This document shows, one piece after another, positions 10,879 through 22,300 of a stretch of DNA of 64,000 bases. Numbering within the stretch: the stretch's first letter is position 1; each line of letters begins with the position of its first letter. This DNA is from Ichthyophis bannanicus (taxonomy: Eukaryota; Chordata; Amphibia; Gymnophiona; Ichthyophiidae), in contig CM066033.1 of assembly GCA_033557465.1 (NCBI GenBank), forward strand, positions 386,639,289-386,703,288, read 5' to 3'. Under the pieces are notes generated by a model. The model saw only the letters and a program-made list of their open reading frames with translations, was not told the origin of the DNA and ran no database searches. The position numbers and the translations under genes are program-made.

Positions 10879-12365
10879 ACTTTAATTAATTAATTAGTTA
10901 ATTAATTAATTGTATTTATTTAGCTGTATTTTTATATCACTTTTTTACCGGGTCAAAGCAGTGTACATGGAACAATTCAACTGGGTTTACATAAACTTGA
11001 ACTTTGTACAAAAACATTAGGTATACGGGGGAGGGGGTGAACTATTTCTATGCGGGTGGATATCATTACTGGTGTTTAAAATGATTAGGTGACATTAGTA
11101 AAGTATTGTGTAAAAAGGTGGGTTTATAGCAGTGTTCTGAACTTGGTGAGGTCGGACGTCCATGATGTCGTCCGGGAGGGAATTCCAGAGGGATGAGGTG
11201 AATAGTTCGAATGACCTCATGCATGCTTGCTGTTTGCATCTTGTTTTTCTGGTTGGTATTGCTAAGGTGTTTGTGGTTGATTTTCTCATGGGTCTAGCGG
11301 ATGAGTGGTTGTGGATAAGAATTCATAGGTGGGTAGAGGAGATATTTTGATAGTTTTGAAGGTTAGGAGGAGAGCTTTGTATTGTATTCTGGGTAGTTTC
11401 TCCAAATGGATTAGTTTTGCGCATACTATGGTAGTCGTGAACCTCACTTCTAAGCCAGGGTAGATGGAGTATGATCTCAGTCTCTCAAATTTACTGCTAA
11501 TGCTCGGTGTAATACTTGCATCATGCCAAAGAGCTTCCTTCTGGAATTCGTAAATTGTAAAAGGGATGGGTAGTTTGTCAAGATGTGCTTGGAAATACTT
11601 TTTTATCAAGCCTATCACTCCCAGTACAATGGGAAATACTCGTATTTCTGTATCTTTCTGCCACATTTTCTTGGTCTCTGACTGCATTTCTTGGTACTTC
11701 AGAATCTGCTGCCTCTCCACGCAATTCACAGAATAATCACTCAATACCGACCCTTCTATGATCAATGCTGTTCTGGTATTCTTCTCCTTTACCACTATGT
11801 CAGGTTTCCTGGCATCCAGTTTCTTATACATCGGTATGGGAATTTCCCAGGTGATCATAACCTCTTCATTCTGGCAGAGAGAGGGAGCCAGTGGAGGTGT
11901 TTGAGGATGGGTGTAATGTGGTCAGTTTTGGCTACTCCCTGGATTATATGGGCAGCCATGTGGAGGGCTATTTGGAGTAGGTGAAGGGCAGCGTGTGGGA
12001 GTCCATTGTATATGGAGTTACAGTTATCAATATGGGGGAGGATGAGGGTTTGGAGGGCGGATCTGAAGTTGGAGGGTTCCAGCAGTGGGCGGAAGCATTG
12101 CAGGGTGCGGATCTTGAAATATACTGTTTTTATTGTTTTAGCAATGTGCGGTTTGAAAGTTAGCAGCTGATCGAGGGTGATTCTGTTTGATTTCATTCTT
12201 AACTTGCATGTCATCGTTCTCCAATATGATGGTCTGGGGGGGGGGAGGGTTGAAGGTTTTGTCCTTAGTGATGATAATGTCTCTGTTTTTTTAAGGATTA
12301 TTGATAGGTGTTTTTGTTCAAGTCATGCAGTGACATCAGTGAAGCATTCCTGTAGGGGAAGGGAT
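10879..12365 (-). mobile_element. L2/CR1-group LINE, 5'-truncated and interrupted
   Basis: The minus strand carries the RT C-terminal region from about 12365 (QECFTDVTAWLEQ, then the SIILKKTET block), through LLTFKPHIAKTIKT, ALQTLILPHIDNCNSIYNGLP, and DHITPILKHLHWLPLSAR. It resumes after an insertion with IQYKALLLTF and the FELFTSSLWNSLPDDI C-terminal motif, down to a tail of TTAATTAA-type repeats at 10879-10912. The order equals that in the LINE at 4531-5715. The catalytic RT motifs are not present. A piece of a different LINE (11395-11870) separates the two parts. Confidence 0.8.
11395..11870 (-). pseudogene. Restriction-like endonuclease domain of an R2/R4/Dong-type LINE, nested in another LINE
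   Basis: Within the minus-strand LINE, the frame changes abruptly to a protein with no L2/CR1 similarity. Its motifs are WEIPIPMYKKLDARKPDIVV, then a second acidic position about 14 residues on, CVERQQILKYQEMQSETKKMW, and RVFPIVLGVIGLIKK. The K/R-P-D followed by an acidic residue is the catalytic signature of the PD-(D/E)XK restriction-like endonuclease at the C-terminus of R2, R4, Dong and NeSL-type LINEs. Assignment to that group rests on pattern recall. It is short, 5'-truncated and happens to read in frame into the host LINE on its 3' side. Both elements point the same way. Confidence 0.62.
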
Positions 12366-15075
12366 AAGGGAAGTGGAATTGCAATGGGTTAAACTAAAGG
12401 AAGCAATAAAAGGGGCAACAGATACATATGTAAGGAAAGTAAATAAAGACAAGAGGAAAAGGAAATCTATTTAGTTCTCCAAAGAAGTAGCTGCACAAAT
12501 AAAGGCAAAAAACACATTTTTCACAAAATTCAGAAGTTCGCAAACAGAGGAACGCAGAATAGAATACAGGATAAAGCTAAAAGAGACAAAAAGAAAAATA
12601 AGGACAGCAAATTCAAAGGCAGAAGAAAAGATGGCTAAAGATGTGAAGTATGGTGACAAAACCTTTTTTTAGGTATACTCGGGAGGAAGAAAATCAGAGA
12701 TGGAATTGCAGGACTCAAAAGTGCTGGGAACGGATTTGTGGAAAGTGACATTGAAAAAGTGAAAATGCTAACGGGATCATTCTGAGCCATGAATAGCAGG
12801 GAAGATAGATGGGGGCAGGGAATGGTGGCCAGGGGGCCGAATCTGAGCGGGCAGTGGACGGTCGCTGGCCCTGGACATATAGGGCCAGCGACATGTGCGG
12901 GGAAGTTATTCCACCTCCGAGGTGGAATAACTTCCCTGGACGTGATTTTTTTTAAGTGCCCGGGGCTCGGATGGGGCAGGGGAGCCAGATTGTGGGTTGG
13001 GCTGCAGGGAATAAACCCCTTTTTCAGGCAGCCAGCATTGCGGCTTTTAAATGGTGCTGTGGTGCCATGGCAACAAGACGCCATGGCACCGTGGCTCCAT
13101 TTAAAAGCCCTGACTGAGTTAGTCGGGCAGGTCATGTACATGAGGGCCGGAGTGAATCACAATCCAGGCCTGCACGTACATCGCGATTCTGATCCTGCAA
13201 GGCTAGACGTGCCCCATGAGATCAGAATCGCTATCCCCTTTGTACGTCCAGCTCAGACTGGACATACAGAGGGGATCTACATTTGGAACGGAATCAGGCT
13301 GTAAACAAATACTTTTGCTCTGTTTTTACTAAAGAAAATCCTGGAGAAGGACCACCCTTGATTGATAAATATACAAATGGGAATAGAGTAGATAACACAC
13401 CATTCACAGAGGATGATGAGTTTGAACAGCTTGCAAAACTGAAAGTGGATAAGGCCATGGGACCAGATGGGATACATCCTAGGATATCGAAAGAGTTCTG
13501 AGAGGTTCTTGCAGGGCCTTTAAAGGATATTCTTAATAGATCCTTGGAGACAGGAGAAGTTCTGCAGGACTGGAGAAGGGCTGATGTGGTACCTCTTCAC
13601 AAAAGTGGTAATAGGGAAGAAGTGACAAACTACAGGCCAGTAAGCCTTACCTCAGTGGCAGGGAAAGTAATGCAGGCTCTCCTGAAAGGGTGAATAGTGG
13701 ACTTTCTCGAAACCAACAGGTTGCATGATCCAAGGCAACCAGAAGGATGATCTTGCCAAACAAATCTGATTGAGTTCTCTGAGTGGGTAACCAGAGAACT
13801 AGATCAAGGGCATGTGATGGATGTGATCTATGTAGATTTCAGCAAAACCTCTGATACTGTTCCTTATAGGAGGCTTATCAATCAACTAAACAGCTTGAGG
13901 ATGGGTCCCAAGGTGGTGAACTTAATCAGAAATTGGTTGACTGACAGACGACAGAAGATGATAGTAAATGGAACTCACTCAGATGAAAGGAAGGTGATTA
14001 GCAGTGTGCCTCAGGGTTCAGTCCTGGGATCGGTACTGTTCAATGTGTTGTGAGTGATATTGCTGAAGGAATGAATGGAAAAGTCTGTCTTTTTGCAGAT
14101 GACATGAAAATTTGCAACAGAGTGGACTCCCCTGAGGGAGTGGATAACATGAGGAAAGATCTACAAAAGCTGGAAAAATGGTCTAATGCTTGGCAGTTAA
14201 GATTTAATGTGAGGAAGTGCAGTGTCATGCACTTGGGAAGCAGAAATCCAAGGGAACTGTACATGATAGGGGGTGAGAAGTTGGTGTGCACGGACCAGAA
14301 GAGCACCCTTGGAGTGATTGTTTCTGAGGACCTCAAGGTGGCGAAACAGTGTGACAAGGCGGTGGAAAAAGCCAGAAGGATGCTGGGTTGCATACAGAGA
14401 GGAATTACCAGCAGAAAGGAAGAGGTACTAATGCCATTGTACAGGTTGCTGGTGAGGCCTCACTTGGAATATTCTGTTCAGTTTTGGAGATCATTTCTCA
14501 CAAAGGATATAAAAAGGCTGGAAACGGTTCAGAGGAAGGTAGCCAAAATGATTTGGAACCTGCATCAGAAGACTTATGAGAAGAGACTTGAAGACCTAAA
14601 TATGTACACTCTGGAGGAGAGGACGAACAGCGGAGATATGATTCAGACCTTTAAATACTTATAGAATATTAATGAACAAACAAACTTCTTCCAAAGATGG
14701 GGAAGTTATAAAATTAGAGGGCATAACATGAAGCTGCAAGGAGGTAAACTGAAAGGCAAAGTCAGGAAATACTTTTTCACTGAAAGGGCGGTGGATGCTT
14801 GGAATGCCCTCCCAATGGAAGTGGTAGGGGCAAATACAGTGACGGAATTCAAAATTGCATGGGACAGACACAGTGGATCCCTTTATAGCAACTGGATAAA
14901 ATCAAAATAAACATAAATATCTCTTATATCTCAACAAATAGGGGTGACAAATAGGGGGTACACTCCTAAACAAAGGCATGGGGAGGGGTGACCTGCACGG
15001 AGCGGCAGGTGCATCTACTTTTGATGCCTTGCTGGGCAGACTAGGTGGACCATGCTGGTCTTTATCTGCTGTCAT
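12366..15075 (+). mobile_element. CR1 LINE ORF2 (linker, RT, 3' end), decayed and interrupted
   Basis: The plus-strand frame begins in the Lys-rich linker before RT (about 12366-12769), is broken by a 507-base insert, and resumes at 13297 with NKYFCSVFTKENPG. RT then follows: KAMGPDGIHPRI, VPLHKSGNREEVTNYRPVSL, VDFSKTSDTVPYRRL (motif A, VDF), [12 protein letters not shown] (motif B), CLFADDMKI (motif C, FADD intact), and the C-terminal KYFFTERAVDAWNALP. Stop codons near 13500 and 13693 and a frameshift near 14050 kill it. The 3' end has the CR1-like phrase TGGTCTTTATCTGCTGTCAT at about 15056-15075, and a tail fragment (TACTATGTTACTATG) is displaced to about 15361-15375 by a second insertion. 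Confidence 0.85.
12780..13286. mobile_element. Palindrome-rich 507-bp insert in CR1, with 10-bp target duplication
   Basis: The CR1 frame is split exactly here. The flanks AACGGGATCA (12770-12779) and AACGGAATCA (13287-13296) match at 9 of 10 bases and look like a target-site duplication. The insert has no transposase. It contains an 18-bp perfect hairpin with a one-base loop (12900-12936), another with 12-bp arms around 12861-12892, and a longer imperfect inverted repeat around 13043-13109 (CTTTTAAATGG against CCATTTAAAAG, with GCCATGGC inside). The ends are not obvious inverted repeats. It is a non-autonomous element of unknown class. Confidence 0.65.
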
Positions 15076-15357
15076 ATACTACTACTACTACTGAGCATTT
15101 GTATAGTGCTACAAGTCGTACGCAGCGCTGCACAGACATGTAAGAGACAGTCCCTGCTCATCAGAGCTTACAATCTAGTCAAGACAAAACACAGAAGGTA
15201 TAAGCAGGAACAAAACAAGGGGGAAAGAAAAAGAAAAAGGAGATCAGGTGAGTCAAGATCCAAAAGCAGCAGCGAAGAGGTGAGTTTTCAGCCTGGATTT
15301 GAAGAGGGTTAGAGAAGGTGTCTGGCATACAGACACAGGTAGTTTGTTCCAGGCATA
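15063..15357 (-). mobile_element. L2-type LINE 3' end inserted in the CR1 tail
   Basis: Read on the minus strand, this ends in a TAGTAG microsatellite (15064-15080). Before that comes a typical L2 3' region with AGATTGTAAGCTCTGATGAG-like sequence, close to the tail of the plus-strand L2 at 40220-40345. The rightmost part matches the end of the L2 ORF2. It separates the CR1 3' end from its TACTATG tail, so it inserted after the CR1. Confidence 0.7.
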
Positions 15358-15375
15358 AGGTACTATGTTACTATG

Positions 15376-16480
15376 TAGACTGTGGAGTGATGGGTGGGTG
15401 GTGCTGAAGGGGGAGTAAAGCATAATGTCATCAGCGTAAATGTGGAAGATTTTGTGGGAATGGAGGATTTTGCAAGTGGTTGCATGTTGAAGAGCATGGC
15501 AGATAGTGTGGATCCTTGTGGGACACCCTGTATTTGGGTGTTTGGCACTGAGGTTCTGGTTCCAATTTTGACGTGTTGTTGATGGTTTGTGAGGTAGGAC
15601 TGAAACCAGTTGAGGACTGTGCCCTCTATTCCAATTGCTTTTAGTAATTGAATCAGGATGTTGTGGTTGATGGTGTCAAATACTGCAGATATGTCCAGAA
15701 ATAAGAGGGTGAAACCGTGGTTTGGATTTTGGATCTCTTGAATGAGTGTTAAGGAGGGAGGTCAGGAGTGTCTCTACTCCATGAAAGGGGTGGAAGCCGT
15801 ATTGTTGGTCATCAAGTATGTTGTGTTTGTCTAGGTGGTCTCAGAGTTGGTGTTGTGTAGCTTTTTCAATTACTTTTGCTATAAACGGTAAGCTAGTTAT
15901 GGGTCTGCAGACTGAGAGGCTGAGGGGATCTAGATGTGTTTCTTTTGAGGATGGGACGGATTGTGTTTCATTGAGGTCTGCGTAAGCTTTGTGAGGAGGG
16001 GTGTGATTTCATTGGTTATCAGTTTTAGCCAATTTGCAGAACAGGGCTCAAGATGGCTGTGTTGAGGTTTTTTTATGTTTGATTCTATAGTTCTGTTGCT
16101 TATGCTTACGAAGGTGTGCTGGGGCGGGGGGGGGGGGGAGTCCTCGTGTGTGATTGATGGTTGGGGGGTGTGGGGTTGTGGCTGCTTGTGTTGGGCTCTG
16201 TAGTAGGTTGCTAATTGCTGTGGTGTGACTGGTGAGATGTTTGGGTTGTTGGGTGAGATTGTTGTGAAGTTCTTCTTACTAGACTGAATAGTTCCCTTGG
16301 GCGATTGAGTAATATGTTCGCTTGCACTGGTCAGTCTTGGAGCGGTATTCATACATGCAATTTATGTAGGAGTGTTGGTCTATGGGTAGATTTGTTCTTC
16401 GCCATTTGCGTTCAATTCTGCACATTTCTAGCTCCTTAAGGAAATTACCTTTACCAGAAGCCAGGATGAAATACACGCTT
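15376..16480 (-). mobile_element. L2/CR1-group LINE RT fragment, frameshifted
   Basis: Minus-strand translation gives, from right to left, a pre-RT linker (16279-16476, with IERKWRRTNLP), a middle RT part in several frames (about 15600-16100), and motif B, IQGVPQGSTLSAMLFNM (about 15470-15530). The motif C region reads through in a shifted frame near 15425. A poly-G run near 16128-16138 and several indels break it. Both ends are truncated: no endonuclease and no 3' tail. Confidence 0.72.
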
Positions 16481-17440
16481 GTATAATGGACATCTGCTTC
16501 GCATTTTATATTGATATAACAAAATATAGAAATTAAATTAAATGAAAATTCCTTAAAATTGCTATATGTTTGAAGCCAGTGGCATAACTACAGTACCATT
16601 GAACAACGCTGGCAAAGAGCTATGGGCTACTAAGAGCTGGGCTTCCCTCTTTTTATCCCCACCAGCAGGGGGCCCTGTCCCAAGAGCTCCTCTCGGTCCC
16701 CATAGCTGGCAAGTTGAATTGGGGGGGGGGGGGGAACGACGACTCATTAGTGTGCAAATTTCCTCTATGGCAAGAATATGGGATGCATGACTGATAACAC
16801 GAGACTGGTCCCGCATCGCAGAAGAAAATGACATGACATTAAGTGTCGTTCCTCCTGCTGAGTCTGAGGACATAACTGCTGAAGGAAGGAAGAAAAATTT
16901 TAGAATACCAGAACTGGAAGGAGGGACTGGCAAGAAGTAGATCTACATGGGGTGGGGGGTTTACTTGAAAGCCCAGCAGTAGGCAATGCTCGCAATCTCC
17001 CCAGCTACACCAGAACCTATACTACTAATCCATCTTGAGCTGGGAAAACAGAACAAGTCAGACTAAAGATTCCTACACAAAAATCAAGTTCTAGCTAAAT
17101 GCTAAAAATCTGACTTCTCTCATACACACAGAACACAGACAAACTCTCACCAAACAGAACTACCAACTGGCTCCAGATTTTCAGAACAGGTTGACCTGGG
17201 GGGTAACAGAGCTGTCCTGACCTGTCCTGTCAACATAAACCCCAAGGGGATTGACACCATTACATTCTGTCATGTTGTCAGAGCAACATAGTGTTATGGG
17301 ATTCTCATCAGAATTTCTACGCCACTGTTTGAAACCAACATGTTCTAGTGACTAAGGAGAAAGTGCACAGTGCTGTGGTAGGGGAAAAAAAGACCAACAG
17401 GAATTAGAGCAAATATCTCATCTGGTCCTCAGGGTACAAA
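16481..17440. other. No gene; possible repeat edge near 16570
   Basis: At 16570 the phrase CCAGTGGCATAACTAC resembles the left end of hAT-like non-autonomous elements, and a similar phrase occurs at 27758 (CCAGTGGCATAAGTTC). No matching right end was found. A G run lies at 16721-16732. The rest is unremarkable. Confidence 0.4.
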
Positions 17441-17737
17441 TAGCTGTTATTATTATTATTATTATTATTGTTATTTAACTGTTTTTATAGACCGCTTTAT
17501 CTTAAAGTCAAAGTGGTTTACAGAATAACTTGAACCTTAAACTTAGCTTTACATAGAACATTAAGTACATTTAATATCCAAGAGATAATAAAGCACATGG
17601 AATAACATAAGCATAGTGGAGCAACATATCAACTGACAGACAGGCATTACAGTCTTTGGTCTAGTTGCACAATGACCAATGATACAATTGTTTATTTTCT
17701 TCTCTTGATCTGAAAACAAATTTCCCCAGCACAGAAC
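17441..17737 (-). mobile_element. LINE 3' end fragment with ATT tail
   Basis: A TTATTATT microsatellite is followed on the right by a block reading ATAGACCGCTTTATC then CAAAGTGGTTTACAG, which is the complement of the LINE 3' end seen at 4553-4600 and 20340-20390. Only the untranslated end is present. The hAT-like element at 17738 begins immediately to its right. Confidence 0.6.
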
Positions 17738-19104
17738 CAGGGCCGGTGCTACCGGGTAAGCACAGCAGGAGGGCGCTGGCAGCAGGGGGGGGGGAGGGGG
17801 CGCCATTGCTAGCCGCCCGCCACCCACCTGCGAAAAAGAAAGCAGCCGCGGGAACATTTCTCTGTTCACACAGATCTGTTCTTTTTTAAACTGCTGGACC
17901 GCAGCATTTCCAGTAGTAACAAGTATTTCCTGTTTCGCGTAAGAACCCAGCAGTTTAAAAGAGAGCAGAGCCGCAGGAACAGAGAAATGTTCCCGCGGCT
18001 GCTTTCTTTTTCGAGGACAAATCTGAGCCAACACGGGAGGGAGAAGGGGGGCTGAAAGGGAGCAAACACAGGGGGGGGGGGGGAGCTGGAAAGGAGCAGA
18101 CACGGGGGGGAGCTGAAAGGGAGCAGATGCAGAGGGGGGACTACAAGGCAGCAGACACGGGGGGGGGGCTGGAAGGGAGCAGACATGGGGGAGCTACATG
18201 GGGGGGGGGAGCTGGAAGGGAGCAGACACGGGGGAAGGGTCTGAAAGGAAGCAGATAATAGGGAGCTGGAAGGGAGCAGACACAGAGGAGAGCTACAAGG
18301 GAGCAGACACTGGAAAGCTGGAAGAGATCAGACAGGGGGACCACAAGAGAACAGACATGGGGGGCTGGAAGGGAGCAGACACGGGGAGGAGCTGGAGGGG
18401 AGCAGACACAGGGGGGGAGCTGAAAGGGAGCAGACACGGGGGGAGGAGCTGGAAGGGAGCAGACAATTTTTTACATATTTTTATTTTAGGTTGTGGTCAC
18501 TTATTCTGTACTTGGTGAGGGTCTTTGTTCTGTGTGACCTAGGCCAGGTGTTCTGTTAACACAGAGTTTCTACGTAGGGATCTGTACTGTAGTAATTTGA
18601 CTTGTACAGCTTTTCAAACAGGTGTATGGAGGTTTTGGGGCTCATTGCAGTATTTATAGTGCTGCTTTTTCCTGGGTAGGCCCCTTATTGTATGAGTTTT
18701 GGAAGTGTATGCTGGTATAGTATGATAGATTTGACTTTGTAGATTTTCAGTGACTTTTGCAGTGTTTTATATTAGTTCACAATATGCCTTGCACTGGAGA
18801 ATGTTTATGTTGTTAGTGAGATGACCAGAATCAGTTTTTATTTTTATTTTTGGCCTATCACAGTCTGTTAGTATGATGCTAAGTATTTACTGCTAAGTAT
18901 TTTTATTTTGGTTATGCATTTGCTCTTTTGCTGCAATTTTCTTACAACACTGGATTTGAAGGAGAAATACTAATATCGCTTGAAAAGAGTTCAAAGCGGT
19001 TTAGGAAAAAGGAGGGTAGAGTACAGCCAACATTAATAATAATGAGGGAGGGGCGCCAATTTATAGGTTGCAGGGGGGCGCTAGAAACCTTAGCATCGGC
19101 CCTG
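17738..19104. mobile_element. Non-autonomous hAT-like element with palindrome and minisatellite
   Basis: Left end CAGGGCCGGTGCTA and inverted right end CAGGGCCGATGCTA (complement of the bases ending at 19104) match at 13 of 14 positions. The flanks CACAGAAC (17730-17737) and CACAGAAT (19105-19112) form an 8-base target duplication with one difference, as expected for hAT. Inside are a perfect 37-bp inverted repeat (17831-17867 against 17977-18013), a second inner inverted pair, and a G-rich minisatellite (18045-18465). No transposase frame is present. Confidence 0.85.
18045..18465 (+). repeat. G-rich minisatellite, unit about 25-30 bp
   Basis: There are repeated phrases of the type GAGCTGGAAGGGAGCAGACA followed by CGGGGG, with variable G-run length. 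The open frames over it on both strands are by-products of the repeat, not genes. It lies wholly inside the hAT-like element. Confidence 0.85.
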
Positions 19105-20309
19105 CACAGAATCATTTGTTCCTCTTTGGAAAAGTGTGGTCAGTATTATTATTTTCAAGAGTGAGATTTTAACACCAAATTCAATAGTCAAAAACATTTT
19201 GAGGAAAAGCATGAAGTTCACTGTTCTGTAATAATTTGTATTATTGTATAATGCACTAACCATTACGAATTATTCAGCAGAGCTTCCTTGCCTGGAGCAG
19301 CCAAGAAATCATAAAATCCACTCTTAAGATGAATTTTAAGTTCTAACTGAACTGGGTACTCGGTAGGCCCAGAATGTGGAAAACCTTCAGCTATTCATAC
19401 ATCAGGAAGCTGCGAAGCCCTCTTAACACAGTTGAGGATGTTTTGCTAATATCAATTTGCTCATTATACAGAGAACACAGAATGGAAGAATTTGACTGCC
19501 ATCATGAATGACAAGATTTTGGATGTGACATTTCAGATTGCTAAAATGGGAGAGGTCTAATATGTGAACATCTCAAACATCCAAGTCAAAGTGTATGCAG
19601 TGACCTCTGATGCTTTCCAGTTCATTAGTTATTGGGTTTGCTTATCGAACATATGCTCTTTTTTGGGGGGTAATTTTACAAAACATTTTCTCCATGTGTG
19701 AAGCATGTTTTACAAGCAGGAAAGGGCTCTTAAAAAAAAAGTCCAAATACACGCAGATAAGTAAGCACGCCATGATGATGTGTACTTCTATGTGGAGAGT
19801 GTGTAGGCATTCCTGGGAGTGTAGAGTCTGGAAATATTTTATAAAATATGCATGTAAACACATAGGGGCTGATTCTATAAGGGACACATAGAAAAATACA
19901 TGTTAGTAATGCACTTAAGTTCCCATTTTGGGGACTTATGCATGTGGATGGGCACGCTTTAGGTGGTTGCTATTCTGTAAGTGCGCACATAAATCCTATT
20001 GCGCGTACTTTCAGTTCACATGTGCACAGGGGAGGGGCTTGACCAAAACATTGGCGGGGCCCAAATTTATGCGTGTAAGTTATAAACTATTATAATATAT
20101 GCACATTTCTGAATAATCCAGGTGGGGGCATTTGCACCTGCTGTAGAGCAGATAACCATGATAAGGTTAAGGCACATCTTTATGTCCCTGCTCTATAACG
20201 TATGTGCATACTTATTTTATAGAGCAAGTGCCAAAAAGCACACGTGACAATATGCATTAAACTAGGTGACCATTACTTAATTACCCTCCTAGAATATGCA
20301 CATCTACAC
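19105..20309. other. No gene; unclassified repeat-like block at 19862-20300
   Basis: The stretch beginning AGGGGCTGATTCTATAAG and ending near TTACCCTCCTAGAAT contains many internal GTGCGCA and TGCACAT phrases. It resembles a dispersed repeat, but I cannot define its ends or class. The remainder shows nothing recognisable. Confidence 0.35.
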
Positions 20310-21745
20310 CTACTTTATTTTATTTATTTATTTATTTATGTATATATTTCTATACCACCCCTTCCAGCGATCAAGGGCGGTTTACAAGGAACATTTTAAC
20401 AACTGTACACAGATGTATACATTTACATTGAACAATTAGATTTACTATTTACAATGAACGGTTGATTTTAACTATTTACATTAAACAAAACTTCAACTTC
20501 AAGATGTATTAATAATACAAACATCCATTAACTTATTTACATTGGATATTTACAGTGGTTGTGTATGTTTTGGAATTTATTTCCTTTTATGACGTAAATC
20601 GGGGGTGTGTTTGGGGTTTCAGACAGGGGGGGGGTTATTTAGTTTTGAGTAAGGGGGTTCGTGTGTGTATTACCATGGTTATGGAGGTGTTTTGGGGAAT
20701 ATGTGATTTCAAAGTGTTCAGTAAAGAGGTAGGTTTTTAGCTCTTTCCTGAACTGATAGAGGTCATTTATGATGCGAAGGTCAATTGGGAGGTCATTCCA
20801 GAGCGTAGGGGCAGTGAATGTGAATGCTCTGGAGCTAGTAGTTTTCTTTGTCTTCCTGAAGGCTTTTGGTGTGATAAGAGAGTGGGCTTCGTTTTGTCTG
20901 TGTGATCTAGTTTTGTTTGGTGATTGCAGAAGTGTGGATAGGTGTGAGGGGGCTATGTCTTTTATGAGTTTAAAGGTTGTTAGGATAGTTTTGTATCTGA
21001 TTCGGCTGTTGATTGGGAGCCAGTGTAGTTCTAGCAGTATTGGGGTTACGTGGTCTGTTAGACGTGCTTTAGCTGTTACTTTTGCACAGATGTTCTGAGC
21101 TCTTTGGAGAAGGTATGTGCTTTTTTGAGGGAGGCCTATTAATAGACTATTGCAGTAGTCAAAGTGGGGGGTGATTAGTGTATTTACTACAGATCTAAAA
21201 TCTTGAGTTTCTAGGAGTGGCCTTAGGTGCTGTATAGTTTTTAGTTTGTAGTAGATGGTTTTTTAGGTTTGTTTTATGTGTGGTAGCATGGTGAGTGTGT
21301 GATCTATTATCACACCTAAATATTTTACTTCTTTTCTAACAGGTATGGATGTTCTGTTAATTGTGATTGTTTCTGGGAAGGTGTTCTCTGTGATTGATGA
21401 CCTTGTTACGAACATTGCTTCCGTTTTTTTGAGGTTGATGCTGAGGTAGTTAGATTCTAACCAGGAGGAGGTTTCAGTCATACATTCTGATAGTGTGTCA
21501 TAAGTGGGTTTTTTAGCGGTTATAGGGATAGCGAGCATGATGTCGTCGGCGTATATAAAGTGGTTAATCCTGTGTTTTTTAAATATGTTTGTTATTGGTT
21601 GTAGATACAAGTTAAATAGGAGGGCGGAGAGGGCTGACCCTTGGGGTATTCCTTGGCCTTGAGGGAATGGTTCTGATGCTTCTTGATCGATTTGTACGCG
21701 TATTAGTCTGTTTAGAGTAGTATGCGTAGACATTTGCATGCTATT
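20310..21745 (-). mobile_element. L2/CR1-group LINE, 5'-truncated, RT motif C intact
   Basis: The frame 21739-21263 encodes RT motif B (GIPQGSALSALLFNLY), motif C with intact YADD (HFIYADDIMLAIP), and the following SINLKKTEAMFVTR and YLGVIID blocks. A stop at 21263 follows, but the same protein continues to about 20690 in other frames (HFDYCNSLLIGLP, DHVTPILLELHWLP, SRAFTFTAPTLWNDLP). The 3' untranslated end runs to a TTTA microsatellite at 20316-20340. Everything upstream of motif B is missing. The few lesions suggest a moderately young copy. Confidence 0.85.
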
Positions 21746-22211
21746 TGGGATAATTCTGAGAGTCTATTTTACTAAGACACATAGGCAAATATGTTGTCTT
21801 TAGAACATAGGCTTACAAGAGGGATTTTTTTGGTCTTTTCACAAATGCCTCCTCTTCTGTAACGAACCCCTTTGTGTAGCCGCATGTGGTTAGCAGGGAG
21901 GCCTTTTGTTTGCTGCTAACATTCCAAGCTAAGAGTACTTTATGCAGTCACCTTGTGTACAGCTTCTTTAGTTCCAAATATGGCAGATTATTTGATCAGA
22001 TGCCCTGTATAGCGATTCACCCTATCTAGTCACTATGCCATAACTGTACATTTATCAACTCGCAAATCTATCTAGCATGGAGTTTCTATACATCAGCTTC
22101 CTTACCTGTCTCAAAACACTTTGCACACTGTCATGCAAACCAGTAAGGAGAACTGTAAAATAATATGGGGTAATCTGATACCCCTAGGTGTCTTGCTCTA
22201 GAGCTGAGTAT

Positions 22212-22300
22212 CTTTACCAAACTGAGCTAATGGTTAACCCGGGCTATCTGGGACCTAGTTGCAGACAGCCCGTGTTAACCATTAGCCCAGTTTAGTAAAC
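22212..22300. mobile_element. Palindromic MITE-like repeat
   Basis: Positions 22212-22250 and 22262-22300 are inverted copies with a few mismatches (arms contain GCTAATGGTTAAC and its complement), separated by about 11 bases. The outer flanks are rich in CCCCTAG phrases. It is a short palindromic non-autonomous element of unknown superfamily. Confidence 0.6.

Noticed and set aside
18141..18437. 98-codon minus-strand Cys/Pro/Leu-rich frame
   Set aside because: It is a mirror reading of the G-rich minisatellite in the hAT-like element.
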